Below, piece by piece: positions 8,537-16,070 of a stretch of 18,623 nucleotides of DNA. The stretch comes from Bacteroidales bacterium UBA6244. Its GTDB lineage: Bacteria; Bacteroidota; Bacteroidia; Bacteroidales; F082. The position numbers were made by a program, and so were the translations under genes. The DNA lies in NCBI GenBank assembly GCA_002440885.1, contig DJVY01000165.1, forward strand, positions 1-18,623. The letters run 5' to 3'. The notes beneath the pieces were generated by a model. That model saw nothing but the letters and a program-made list of their open reading frames with translations. It had not been told where the DNA came from and searched no databases. How positions within the stretch are numbered: the first letter of the stretch is position 1; each line of letters opens with the position of its first letter.

Positions 8537-9304
8537 CTAAAAGCTGTTAATAGAAAACCCCCCGTCTACCACCACACACTGACCAGTGATATAAGATGAA
8601 GCAGGCATGCTTAAAAACGCAACCACACGGGCTACCTCGGCAGGGTCGGCGATGCGACCGGCAGGTGTTTTCTGCAATATTTCTTCCAGATACGACCGGT
8701 TTTCGAAAAGTTTTTCAACCAGCGGAGTTAGGGTATACCAGGGAGCAACAGCATTCACACGAATGGCATCGGAAGCCCATTCAACGGCCAGATTCCGGGT
8801 AAGTTGCAGAAGGGCAGCCTTCGTCATTCCATAAGGTGCTCCGGTACGGATATGGGTTAGTCCCGCCACCGACAACACGTTCACCAATGCAGCTTGTCCT
8901 GACTTTTTCAAGAACGGATACAAAGCTTTACTTAATGCAAAATTACTGTGCAGGTTGGTCTGCATAATGAAATTGTATTCTGTTTCACTGTAGTCGACCA
9001 TCTTCTTCCGGATATTCGTCCCAACGTTGTTCACCAGAATATCTAGTTTATCACGTTGACTTATCCAGGTTAACAGTTCGTTACGGCCGGCAGTGGTGGC
9101 GATGTCTGCTCCCATCCCGTCTGCCTTTTTTCCTCTCTCCCTTAATTCCTTAACAAAGGTGGCGACCTCTTCAGGGTTTCGCGAAACGATGAGCACCTCT
9201 GCACCCAACAGGGCCATCTCCTCAGCTACTGCCCGGCCAATGCCTTTGGTGCTTCCGGTGATTAACGCGGTTTTGCCCTGAAGATTCCATGCATTTTGGA
9301 TCAT
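8537..9304 (-). CDS. SDR family oxidoreductase (tropinone reductase-like / 3-oxoacyl-ACP reductase-like)
   Basis: A 255-residue classical short-chain dehydrogenase/reductase. It has the cofactor motif TGSTKGIG (16-23), an NNVGTN motif in place of NNAG, a catalytic Ser in NVLSVAG, YGMTK for the catalytic Tyr-x-x-x-Lys, and the C-terminal ITGQCVVVDGGFS typical of the family. The basic residues around the first motif and the SRNPEE stretch after the second strand (Ser-Arg) favour NADPH. The start at 9304 (MIQNAWNLQGK) puts the Rossmann strand at the usual distance. An in-frame upstream start at 9415 would add 37 residues overlapping the divergent gene and is rejected. It is the first gene of a probable two-gene minus-strand operon with the metallophosphatase. 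The substrate is unknown; plant tropinone reductases are only sequence relatives. Confidence 0.93.
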   Translation of the reverse strand: MIQNAWNLQGKTALITGSTKGIGRAVAEEMALLGAEVLIVSRNPEEVATFVKELRERGKKADGMGADIATTAGRNELLTWISQRDKLDILVNNVGTNIRKKMVDYSETEYNFIMQTNLHSNFALSKALYPFLKKSGQAALVNVLSVAGLTHIRTGAPYGMTKAALLQLTRNLAVEWASDAIRVNAVAPWYTLTPLVEKLFENRSYLEEILQKTPAGRIADPAEVARVVAFLSMPASSYITGQCVVVDGGFSINSF

Positions 9305-9322
9305 ATTCTTTTTTTTAGACTG

Positions 9323-9330
9323 CAAAAGTG
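9323..9330 (-). promoter_or_regulatory. Possible -7 element for the SDR gene (one mismatch)
   Basis: The minus strand reads CACTTTTG, matching TAnnTTTG except for the first base. It lies 18 bases before the ATG at 9304. It sits in the 65-base divergent region and overlaps a direct repeat TGCAAAA at 9321-9327 and 9331-9337. Confidence 0.3.
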
Positions 9331-9349
9331 TGCAAAATTTCGGATTGTG

Positions 9350-9357
9350 TACTTTTG
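9350..9357 (+). promoter_or_regulatory. -7 promoter element TACTTTTG for the DUF6873-like gene
   Basis: TACTTTTG is an exact match to TAnnTTTG and ends 12 bases before the ATG at 9370. The transcript would have a leader of only a few bases, and an A-rich stretch (GAAAAAAAATAAT) precedes the start. This supports the 9370 start over an upstream one at 9328, which lies before the promoter element. Confidence 0.5.
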
Positions 9358-9369
9358 AAAAAAAATAAT

Positions 9370-10059
9370 ATGCAGGTAATCGCATCAGCCTCACTTCCGG
9401 AAGCAGCGCTGTCAAAGCTCAAATCAATGGCTGAGATTCAGCTTTTTAACACGCAAAACATAACCTATCAAGCCATTGCCAATCACCCGGATATTTTTTT
9501 GTGCCCAACCGAAAACGGGTTCGTTGTGGCAAAAAATATTCCTCCCCATCAAAAAAATGCACTCCTTAACTCAACACCAACCCTAATTCAAGGAGAAAGC
9601 CCTGTCGGGAAAAACTATCCTGAATCGGCACATTACAATGCCGTGATCACATCCGGGTATTTAATACACAACCTGAAATATACCGATCCGGTGCTGCTCA
9701 GCGCGTGTTCCGACAAAACAAAAATCAATGTCAATCAGGCTTATACGCGATGTAATGTTCTGGCTTTGGCCCATGATTGGTTTATCACTTCCGATCGTGG
9801 CATTGAATCGGCTCTCCTGAATCATCACCTGCATGTTTTGTACGTTGAGCCACATGAAATCCTATTGCCGGGATTTGCCCATGGATTTTTCGGAGGCACC
9901 TGTGGCATTTACAATCAAACCGTTTGGTTTGCAGGCAGTTTAAACCATCTTAAGCAAGGCCGGGAGGTGAGCAATTTACTCGATCGTCTGGGCTACAGCA
10001 CCGTGGAACTGTACGATGGTCCTTTATTTGACGGAGGGAGTTTGTTTTTCTTTGCATAG
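9370..10059 (+). CDS. DUF6873-like protein, possible GME/pentein fold
   Basis: A 229-residue soluble protein with no signal peptide or membrane segment. It resembles a family I know as DUF6873, described as a GME (guanidino-group modifying enzyme, pentein) fold; this is recalled from family knowledge and not proven here. Features that can be seen: VNQAYTRCNVLALAHDWFIT (122-141), a DRGIESALL stretch, HGFFGGTCGI (171-180) with His171, Gly175-Gly176 and Cys178, and a C-terminal YDGPLFDGGSLFFF. The His/Gly-Gly/Cys cluster is reminiscent of penteins, but Cys178 is not C-terminal as it is in arginine deiminase or DDAH, so catalysis is uncertain. I chose the ATG at 9370; an upstream in-frame start at 9328 precedes the likely promoter. 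It is divergent from the SDR gene, with 65 bases between starts. Confidence 0.75.
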   Translation: MQVIASASLPEAALSKLKSMAEIQLFNTQNITYQAIANHPDIFLCPTENGFVVAKNIPPHQKNALLNSTPTLIQGESPVGKNYPESAHYNAVITSGYLIHNLKYTDPVLLSACSDKTKINVNQAYTRCNVLALAHDWFITSDRGIESALLNHHLHVLYVEPHEILLPGFAHGFFGGTCGIYNQTVWFAGSLNHLKQGREVSNLLDRLGYSTVELYDGPLFDGGSLFFFA

Positions 10060-10135
10060 CCTTCTGTTTTAACTAAGCCAAAAAGATCATCCATTGAATA
10101 TTGAGGTCCCCTCTGTTACAAACGGCTAATTTTCT

Positions 10136-10143
10136 TAATTTCG
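10136..10143 (+). promoter_or_regulatory. Possible -7 element for aspS (one mismatch)
   Basis: TAATTTCG differs from TAnnTTTG at one base. A TTG at 10111-10113 lies 22 bases upstream, within the 17-23 base spacing of Bacteroidota -33/-7 promoters. It sits 55 bases before the aspS start, in the 139-base gap 10060-10198, which otherwise shows nothing recognisable. Confidence 0.35.
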
Positions 10144-10198
10144 CCCCCTGAAAGTCCGGACAAAACGGGCTCTCTATTTCAAATAAAAACTAATAATC

Positions 10199-11950
10199 AT
10201 GTTGCGAACACATACCTGCGGAGCGCTTACCATAGCTGATGTAAACAAAGAAGTTACCCTTTCGGGATGGGTACAAAAAACCCGCGATAAAGGAGGATTG
10301 ATTTGGATCGATTTGCGTGATCGCTACGGGATAACCCAACTTTTGATGGAAGAAGGCCGTTCCAATCCCTCGGCAATAGAAACTGCACGACATCTGGGCA
10401 GAGAATTCGTTATAAGTGTAAAGGGCGTTGTGATAGAAAGAGAATCGAAAAACCCCAGGATGAGTACGGGAGACGTCGAAATAGATGTTACTGAAATCAA
10501 AATTCTCAACCGATCGAAAACTCCCCCTTTTACTATTGAGGATAAAACCGACGGTGGAGAGGAACTCCGCATGAAATTCCGTTACCTTGACCTCAGGAGA
10601 AACCCACTAAAAGAGAACCTCGTATTACGTCACCGGCTTTCGCTCGAAACACGCAAATACCTGGATACACAACATTTTATAGAGGTGGAAACCCCCTACC
10701 TCATCAAATCGACTCCTGAGGGAGCACGCGATTTTGTTGTGCCTTCGCGCATGAACGAGGGGCAGTTTTATGCCTTACCGCAATCACCGCAAACTTTTAA
10801 ACAACTCCTGATGGTGGCAGGTTACGACAGGTATTATCAGCTGGTAAAATGTTTCCGCGATGAAGACCTGCGCGCCGACCGGCAACCTGAGTTTACCCAG
10901 ATCGACTGCGAAATGGCCTTCGTAGAACAAGAAGACATCCTGAATACTTTTGAAGGATTGGTCAGGCATTTGTTCAAGGAAGTGAAAAATGTAGAAATTG
11001 AAAAAATGCCCCGCATGACTTATGCGGAAGCTATGCGATTATATGGTTCCGATAAACCCGACCTGCGTTTTGATATGCGCTTTACTGAGCTTAACGAACT
11101 CGCCCAAAACAACGGATTTTCCGTTTTTGATGAAGCCGAGCTCGTGGTAGGATTCGCCGCCACAGGCTGCGCGCAGTATACACGCAAACAGCTGGATGCC
11201 TTAACCGATTTGGTTAAAACACCTCAGGTGGGTGCCAAAGGGTTGGTGTATGTTAAATACAACGAAGACGGCTCATTCAAATCCTCTGTCGATAAATTTT
11301 TTACTGAAAAAGACCTCCGGACATGGGCTGACAAAATGAAAGCTCAGCCCAGCGACTTATTACTCATCCTCTCAGGCGAAGCTGAAAAAACCCGTAAACA
11401 GCTCAACGTGTTGCGCTTGCATATGGGCGACTTACTGCAGCTAAAAGATCCGTTCAATTACAAACCGCTTTGGGTAGTCGACTTTCCGCTTCTCGAATGG
11501 GACGAAGATTCCCGCCGATTTCATGCCATGCACCATCCGTTTACTTCGCCAAAAACTGAGGACATTAATTTACTCGAAACCAATCCCGGAGCGGTGAGAG
11601 CCAATGCCTATGATTTCGTAATCAATGGCGTTGAAATAGGTGGAGGTTCTATCAGAATTCACGACAGGGAGTTACAAAAACTCATGTTCAGGCATTTGGG
11701 ATTCTCCGACGAACAGGCTCAGGATCAATTCGGATTTCTGATGAATGCCTTTGAATACGGCGCTCCTCCTCACGGTGGTATCGCGTTTGGCTTCGACCGG
11801 CTGGCCGCTTTGTTTGGCGGACAGGATTCAATCCGTGACTTTATCGCTTTCCCAAAAAACAATGCCGGACGCGATATGATGATCGACAGCCCCAGCATCA
11901 TCGCCAATGAACAGCTGGCTGAATTGGGTCTTATTGTGAAAAAGGCATAA
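10199..11950 (+). CDS. aspS: Aspartate--tRNA ligase
   Basis: A 583-residue bacterial-type class II aminoacyl-tRNA synthetase that charges tRNA-Asp with aspartate in the cytoplasm. An OB-fold anticodon-binding domain occupies ~1-110 (SGWVQKTRDKGG, then IDLRDRYGITQLL). Catalytic motif 2 is FRDEDLRADRQPEFTQID (219-236). The GAD insertion domain characteristic of bacterial AspRS spans ~285-415. The C-terminal catalytic part has NGVEIGGGSIRIHD and motif 3 GIAFGFDRL (528-536 region). The length is normal for the family (~580-600). Whether it is discriminating or also charges tRNA-Asn cannot be decided from this window. The ATG at 10199 begins the conserved MLRTHTCG N-terminus. The next gene downstream starts 151 bases later and probably has its own promoter. 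Confidence 0.98.
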   Translation: MLRTHTCGALTIADVNKEVTLSGWVQKTRDKGGLIWIDLRDRYGITQLLMEEGRSNPSAIETARHLGREFVISVKGVVIERESKNPRMSTGDVEIDVTEIKILNRSKTPPFTIEDKTDGGEELRMKFRYLDLRRNPLKENLVLRHRLSLETRKYLDTQHFIEVETPYLIKSTPEGARDFVVPSRMNEGQFYALPQSPQTFKQLLMVAGYDRYYQLVKCFRDEDLRADRQPEFTQIDCEMAFVEQEDILNTFEGLVRHLFKEVKNVEIEKMPRMTYAEAMRLYGSDKPDLRFDMRFTELNELAQNNGFSVFDEAELVVGFAATGCAQYTRKQLDALTDLVKTPQVGAKGLVYVKYNEDGSFKSSVDKFFTEKDLRTWADKMKAQPSDLLLILSGEAEKTRKQLNVLRLHMGDLLQLKDPFNYKPLWVVDFPLLEWDEDSRRFHAMHHPFTSPKTEDINLLETNPGAVRANAYDFVINGVEIGGGSIRIHDRELQKLMFRHLGFSDEQAQDQFGFLMNAFEYGAPPHGGIAFGFDRLAALFGGQDSIRDFIAFPKNNAGRDMMIDSPSIIANEQLAELGLIVKKA

Positions 11951-12002
11951 CTTGTTTTTTAGCTTTTTCACAAAGCAAGAAACCACGCTTTATAGCGGAA
12001 CT

Positions 12003-12036
12003 GCACTTTTTTAAACATTTTAAAAAAAAAAAGTGC
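12003..12036. repeat. AT-rich inverted repeat downstream of aspS
   Basis: GCACTTTTTT (12003-12012) and AAAAAAGTGC (12027-12036) form a perfect 10-bp inverted repeat with a 14-base spacer. It lies 52 bases after the aspS stop. It could form a hairpin acting as a weak or bidirectional terminator. However, no T-run follows it on the plus strand, and the stem has only four G-C pairs. Confidence 0.35.
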
Positions 12037-12056
12037 GTTGCATGAAAACTATTTCG

Positions 12057-12064
12057 GATATTTG
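12057..12064 (+). promoter_or_regulatory. Possible -7 element for the small zinc-binding-type gene (one mismatch)
   Basis: GATATTTG matches TAnnTTTG except at the first base. A TTG at 12038-12040 lies 16 bases upstream, just short of the usual spacing. The ATG at 12102 is 37 bases downstream, and the leader between is AT-rich (ATTTTATTAATTAAC). Confidence 0.3.
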
Positions 12065-12101
12065 TTACCGAAATAATTTTATTAATTAACATATAGTAAT
12101 C

Positions 12102-12287
12102 ATGCAAGAAGAAAGCCAAAAAGTTTGTGTGTTTTGTCAGCGCAACGAACACGAGGTTCCTTTGGTAGGACTTGATTTTAAAGGAAGTAGCTACTGGATT
12201 TGTCCACAACACATTCCTGTACTGATACATAATCCGGCTCAACTCGAAGGACTTTTACCCGGCGCTGAAAACCTGGAGGCGGGTTGA
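12102..12287 (+). CDS. Small putative zinc-binding protein (ClpX-type zinc-finger-like)
   Basis: A 61-residue protein. Cys9 and Cys12 (KVCVFCQR) form one C-x2-C knuckle, and Cys34 and His37 (WICPQHIPVLIHNP) can form the second half of a zinc site, as in small ClpX C4-type zinc-finger-like proteins. The C-terminal half, with an HIPVLIHNPAQL stretch and ending PGAENL, resembles a small conserved protein I associate with Bacteroidota; its function is unknown to me. No signal peptide is present. It is followed at once by a strong intrinsic terminator, so it appears to be a monocistronic unit. The ATG at 12102 is the only sensible start. Zinc binding is inferred from the ligand pattern. Confidence 0.8.
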   Translation: MQEESQKVCVFCQRNEHEVPLVGLDFKGSSYWICPQHIPVLIHNPAQLEGLLPGAENLEAG

Positions 12288-12308
12288 TCCGCTCACACAA
12301 AATGAACT

Positions 12309-12345
12309 GACCCCTTGCCTTATCCAAAGGCAAGGGGTCTTTTTT
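12309..12345 (+). terminator. Rho-independent terminator after the small zinc-binding-type gene
   Basis: A perfect 13-bp stem pairs GACCCCTTGCCTT (12309-12321) with AAGGCAAGGGGTC (12327-12339) around the 5-base loop ATCCA. Six T residues (12340-12345) follow directly. It ends the transcript 22 bases after the stop at 12287 and isolates the GGGP synthase gene from upstream reading. Confidence 0.93.
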
Positions 12346-12390
12346 GTTACAACCGGAACTAAAAAAATATAGTCGTAATGAGCTTTTTTT

Positions 12391-12398
12391 TACTTTTG
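12391..12398 (+). promoter_or_regulatory. -7 promoter element TACTTTTG for the GGGP synthase gene
   Basis: TACTTTTG is an exact match to TAnnTTTG, ending 15 bases before the ATG at 12414. It lies just after the strong terminator at 12309-12345, which itself implies that a new promoter is needed here. Confidence 0.55.
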
Positions 12399-12413
12399 TG
12401 AAAAAGCATCTGC

Positions 12414-13148
12414 ATGAAAGTTATCGATATAATTACGCAACCAAAAAAACAACTGGCCGTGCTTATCGACCCTGACAAACTTAATCAGGATCAGCTAATT
12501 GAAACGGCTAAAATCGCAGAAGAAGCAGGTGTTGACCTTCTATTTGTGGGAGGTAGCCTTATGACCAGCGACATGCTTTTTCACTGTATCCGAACCCTGA
12601 AAGAGAACAGTTCCATTCCTGTGGTGTTATTTCCTGGAAATTCTTACCAAATCAGCAGAAACGCTGATGCCATGTTGTTTCTGTCGCTCATTTCGGGCAG
12701 AAACCCTGATATGCTCATTGGGATGCACGTAATATCCGCACCTTACATTAAATTGGCCGGACTGGAAACGATTTCTACCGGTTACATGCTTATCGACAGT
12801 GGCAAACCCACTTCGGTCACTTACATGAGCAACTCCTTTCCTATCCCCAACGACAAGAAAGACATCGCTGCCTGCACAGCCATGGCGGGTGAGATGCTTG
12901 GAATGAAAACTATTTTTATGGATGCGGGCAGTGGAGCCGCAGTTTCTGTTCCTGAAGAAATGATCACTTTTGTAAAAGGGTCAATTGACGTACCGCTTAT
13001 TATCGGCGGAGGTATACGAACACCCGAGAAAGCCGCAAGCTTGTTGTCGGCAGGCGCCGACATCATTGTAGTGGGGAATCGCTTTGAAGAAGACCCTCAA
13101 TTAATTTTTGAATTTACCAAAGTCGTTGCTTCTTTTAACAACCAATAA
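12414..13148 (+). CDS. Geranylgeranylglyceryl phosphate synthase (GGGPS/PcrB family, group II)
   Basis: A 244-residue TIM-barrel prenyltransferase. The archaeal enzyme joins geranylgeranyl diphosphate to sn-glycerol-1-phosphate to make the first ether bond of archaeal lipids; group II homologues with this activity are known from Bacteroidota. Visible family motifs: LIDPDK (17-22), VGGSLMT (45-51), FPGN (73-76), a TGYMLIDSG substrate-site strand (122-130), MDAGSGA (169-175), and the phosphate-binding IIGGGIR (196-202) and VVGNRFEE (219-226). The pattern is intact with no missing segment. The ATG at 12414 begins directly at the conserved KVIDII strand. The gene stands alone between a terminator upstream and an unrelated exported protein downstream. 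No G1P dehydrogenase or DGGGP synthase is in the window, so the end product cannot be told. Confidence 0.92.
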   Translation: MKVIDIITQPKKQLAVLIDPDKLNQDQLIETAKIAEEAGVDLLFVGGSLMTSDMLFHCIRTLKENSSIPVVLFPGNSYQISRNADAMLFLSLISGRNPDMLIGMHVISAPYIKLAGLETISTGYMLIDSGKPTSVTYMSNSFPIPNDKKDIAACTAMAGEMLGMKTIFMDAGSGAAVSVPEEMITFVKGSIDVPLIIGGGIRTPEKAASLLSAGADIIVVGNRFEEDPQLIFEFTKVVASFNNQ

Positions 13149-13296
13149 TTGCTGGCATAAAAACTGCAAACTATGATCGAAATAATCTATAATATGAAGT
13201 TGACAGGATAAATCATAAAGCAATTCTTGTAAGATACAACGCTAAAAACAGATCGGATAGTCAGGCATTTAGTAAATAACAATAAACTCTCTTCTC

Positions 13297-13884
13297 ATGA
13301 AAAAAACAGTTTTGGTATTTTCGTTGTTGCTGATGGCAGCCTCGATTACCGCACAGGAAATTAATCCGTTGCTTTACGAGTCAACATGGATGGAAAACGA
13401 GTCGCGTGATTTTAACGGGTACCGTATCACCAAGATTTTCGGTGAGCTTCCCGACAACGCTTCCACTTATAATTATTCACCCCTCACTGCTATCGGTTAC
13501 AAACCACTGACGATGCTGGAAGACAATTTTAAGGAAGTTGCAGAGGCCGCTCATTGGACAGAGGAACAACTGACTGAAAACCTGAACAATCTGAAAACCA
13601 AAGATGCAGGGGGTCAGTTACAGATTTATCTGACCAGATATACGGAAGACAGAGCCAATTTCCAATGGTTTTTCATTGTGATTCGTGGAGAGAAAGACAA
13701 AGGGAAACTTTGGGAATACGACATCCCTTACCAAGCGCCGCAAGTGCCCGTTCAACTGGGTTGGTGGAACTACACTACTGTAGACATTCCCATTGAACTT
13801 CCTGATAAGTTTTACGTTTACCTGAACGATAAAAAAAGTCAGTTTTTGTCGGACTTCAAATTCCTTGTAGAAAAAATCAAATAA
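13297..13884 (+). CDS. Exported protein of unknown function
   Basis: I do not recognise this 195-residue protein. It begins with a clear signal peptide (MKKTVLVFSLLLMAASITAQ, cleavage likely after Ala19 or Gln20, no lipobox Cys), so it should enter the periplasm or go beyond. The mature part contains no cysteine and no membrane segment. It has an acidic helical stretch near 85-105 (WTEEQLTENLNNLKTK) and aromatic-rich strands (FQWFFIVIRG, then LGWWNYTTV), suggesting a small alpha+beta domain. It lies 10 bases upstream of the S9 peptidase gene in the same direction, so the two are almost certainly co-transcribed. That suggests a shared exported function, perhaps a partner or accessory protein; this is inference. 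The 148 bases before it (13149-13296) show no convincing -7 element. Confidence 0.8.
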   Translation: MKKTVLVFSLLLMAASITAQEINPLLYESTWMENESRDFNGYRITKIFGELPDNASTYNYSPLTAIGYKPLTMLEDNFKEVAEAAHWTEEQLTENLNNLKTKDAGGQLQIYLTRYTEDRANFQWFFIVIRGEKDKGKLWEYDIPYQAPQVPVQLGWWNYTTVDIPIELPDKFYVYLNDKKSQFLSDFKFLVEKIK

Positions 13885-13894
13885 TTGTATACAG

Positions 13895-16033
13895 ATGAAA
13901 AAAACGATTTCTTTTATCACTTTAGCCTCCATTATTCTCACCTCTTTTGTCCTGCCTGCGCAGGAAAAACTGCTTACACCCGAGGATGCCATATACATGA
14001 ACCGAGCGCTCTATCCGGGCAGGATAGCACAGCTGCAATGGATTGGAAATACCGACAATTATGCTTTCGCTAAAGAAAATGCTGTGTTTCAGGTAAATGC
14101 CAAAAAAGGTACAGAAACCCTGCATCTCGACCTGGACATGCTGAACAAAGGAATGAATCAGCTTGGGTTAGATTCGCTGAAAAGAATGCCGGGAATACAA
14201 ATTTACAGCGATGACAAATGTCGTTTTTCATTTAAAAACAGTTACTTCGACTACCAATTCAGCACTCAAATCCTGACTAAGATAAACGAAGTTCCTGAAG
14301 AAGCCACTAATATTGACTTTGAAAAAGACACCCGCTTTATTGCCTATACCCTCGACAACAACCTGTATTATAACGTCGATGGGAAATCGCATCAGGTTAC
14401 CTTTGATACCGATGCGGGCATAGTAAACGGGCAAACCGTTCATCGCGTGGAGTTTGGAATCGAAAAAGGAATCTTTTGGTCGCCTGAATCAAAAAAACTG
14501 GCTTTTTACCGCAAGGATGAAACCATGGTGCCTGATTATCCGCTTGTTGACGTTACCAAACGCATTGCCGAGGTAAAAAACACAAAATACCCCATGGCAG
14601 GCACAACAAGCGAGCAGGTGACGTTGGGGGTTTACGATCTCGCCAGCGGTTCAACGGTATTTATGAAAACCGGCGAACCGGTTGATCAGTATCTTACCTC
14701 GGTAACCTGGGATCCAGAGGGTAAAATTCTTTATATCGCCTTGCTAAACCGCGAGCAAAACCACTTGAAACTTAACAGCTACGATGCCCAAACCGGCGAG
14801 TTCATTAGAACCTTGTTTGAAGAAACTGATTCGCGCTATGTTGAACCTGAACATCCGCTCTATTTTCATCCTGAAAAGAAGGATCAATTCGTATGGATGA
14901 GCGAACGTGACGGGTACAACCATTTGTATCTCTACAACAACCAGGGCGAACTTATCCGCCGGCTTTCCTCAGGGGAATGGGTAGTAACCGAATTTCTTGG
15001 TTTTAAAGGCAATGAATTGTTTTTTATGGCCACCAAAGAAAGTCCGTTAGAAAACAATGCCTACATGGTGGAGATAACCTCAGGAAAAATTACCCGACTT
15101 ACCCCGGATCATGGTACACACAACGTAATGGTAAGTGAATCTGGTAAATATATACTGGATGCCTATAGCAGCACCGATATCACACGTGAGTACAAGCTGC
15201 TCAACAACAAAGGAAAAACCCTCAGGGTACTGCTCGAAGACAAGAATACCCTTGCCGAATACAACCTGGGAGAAATGACCATGGTAACCCTGCAAGCTGA
15301 GGATGGAACGCCTCTTTATGGCCGTATGATAAAGCCCATCGATTTTGACTCCACCAAAAAGTATCCGGTTATCGTTTATGTTTATGGAGGACCACATGCT
15401 CAGCTCATTACTGATTCCTGGCTGGGAGGAGCAGGACTTTTTCTCAACTACCTTGCCCAACAAGGCTATCTGATCTGGACACTCGACAACCGGGGATCGG
15501 CCAACCGGGGTAAAGAATTTGAACAGGCTATCCACCGCAATTTAGGAAAGTTGGAAGTGGAAGATCAAATGACCGGAGTTAACTACCTGCGTACCCTTAC
15601 TTATGTGGATGCCGACAAAATTGGTGTCGATGGCTGGAGTTATGGTGGTTTCATGACCATTTCGCTTATGCTTGATTATCCTGACGTTTTCAAAGTAGGC
15701 GTCGCCGGTGGTCCCGTGATCGATTGGAAATACTATGAGGTGATGTATGGAGAAAGGTATATGGATACACCGCAAGAAAACCCTGAAGGATACGAAAAAT
15801 CGAGCTTGCTAAACAAGATAGACCAACTTAAGGGCAAACTACTTATCATTCATGGCACAAGCGACCCGACTGTTGTTTGGCAACAAAGTCTGGTATTCCT
15901 ACAGGCCGCCATCGAGAAAAGAAAAGACATTGATTATTTCGTCTATCCTGGTCATGGACACAACATGGGAGGAATGGATCGCGCTCACCTCTATGAAAAA
16001 ATTACCCGCTATTTTAACGATTATTTGAAGTAG
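13895..16033 (+). CDS. Exported S9 family peptidase (dipeptidyl peptidase IV-like)
   Basis: A 712-residue secreted serine peptidase. Residues 1-22 are a signal peptide (MKKTISFITLASIILTSF, then LPAQ). An eight-bladed DPP IV-type N-terminal propeller spans ~60-450 and includes VEFGIEKGIFWSPE, the region that in DPP IV carries glutamates binding the substrate N-terminus. The alpha/beta-hydrolase domain has YGGPHAQLITDSW, the nucleophile GWSYGG (Ser582), the acid in HGTSDPTVV (Asp657), and the His in YPGHGHNMGG (His689, with His687 nearby). The catalytic triad is therefore complete. Such periplasmic enzymes release dipeptides from peptide N-termini; Pro specificity is likely but not certain. The gene is second in an operon after the unknown exported protein and ends 37 bases before a strong terminator. 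Confidence 0.95.
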   Translation: MKKTISFITLASIILTSFVLPAQEKLLTPEDAIYMNRALYPGRIAQLQWIGNTDNYAFAKENAVFQVNAKKGTETLHLDLDMLNKGMNQLGLDSLKRMPGIQIYSDDKCRFSFKNSYFDYQFSTQILTKINEVPEEATNIDFEKDTRFIAYTLDNNLYYNVDGKSHQVTFDTDAGIVNGQTVHRVEFGIEKGIFWSPESKKLAFYRKDETMVPDYPLVDVTKRIAEVKNTKYPMAGTTSEQVTLGVYDLASGSTVFMKTGEPVDQYLTSVTWDPEGKILYIALLNREQNHLKLNSYDAQTGEFIRTLFEETDSRYVEPEHPLYFHPEKKDQFVWMSERDGYNHLYLYNNQGELIRRLSSGEWVVTEFLGFKGNELFFMATKESPLENNAYMVEITSGKITRLTPDHGTHNVMVSESGKYILDAYSSTDITREYKLLNNKGKTLRVLLEDKNTLAEYNLGEMTMVTLQAEDGTPLYGRMIKPIDFDSTKKYPVIVYVYGGPHAQLITDSWLGGAGLFLNYLAQQGYLIWTLDNRGSANRGKEFEQAIHRNLGKLEVEDQMTGVNYLRTLTYVDADKIGVDGWSYGGFMTISLMLDYPDVFKVGVAGGPVIDWKYYEVMYGERYMDTPQENPEGYEKSSLLNKIDQLKGKLLIIHGTSDPTVVWQQSLVFLQAAIEKRKDIDYFVYPGHGHNMGGMDRAHLYEKITRYFNDYLK

Positions 16034-16070
16034 CCAGGCTAATCAGATATCCTAAAGGGTATCCTTTGAA

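Noticed and set aside
9305..9415. A longer N-terminus for the SDR protein
   Set aside because: It would overlap the divergent gene and its promoter, and SDR proteins of this type begin close to the TGxxxGIG motif.
12003..12036. Calling the AT-rich inverted repeat a true aspS terminator
   Set aside because: Only four G-C pairs and no following T-run on the plus strand; it is listed only as a repeat.
13200..13205. TTGACA, the sigma-70 -35 hexamer, upstream of the exported unknown protein
   Set aside because: Bacteroidota do not use this hexamer, and no -10 or TAnnTTTG lies at the right distance; the AATTCTTG downstream has two mismatches.
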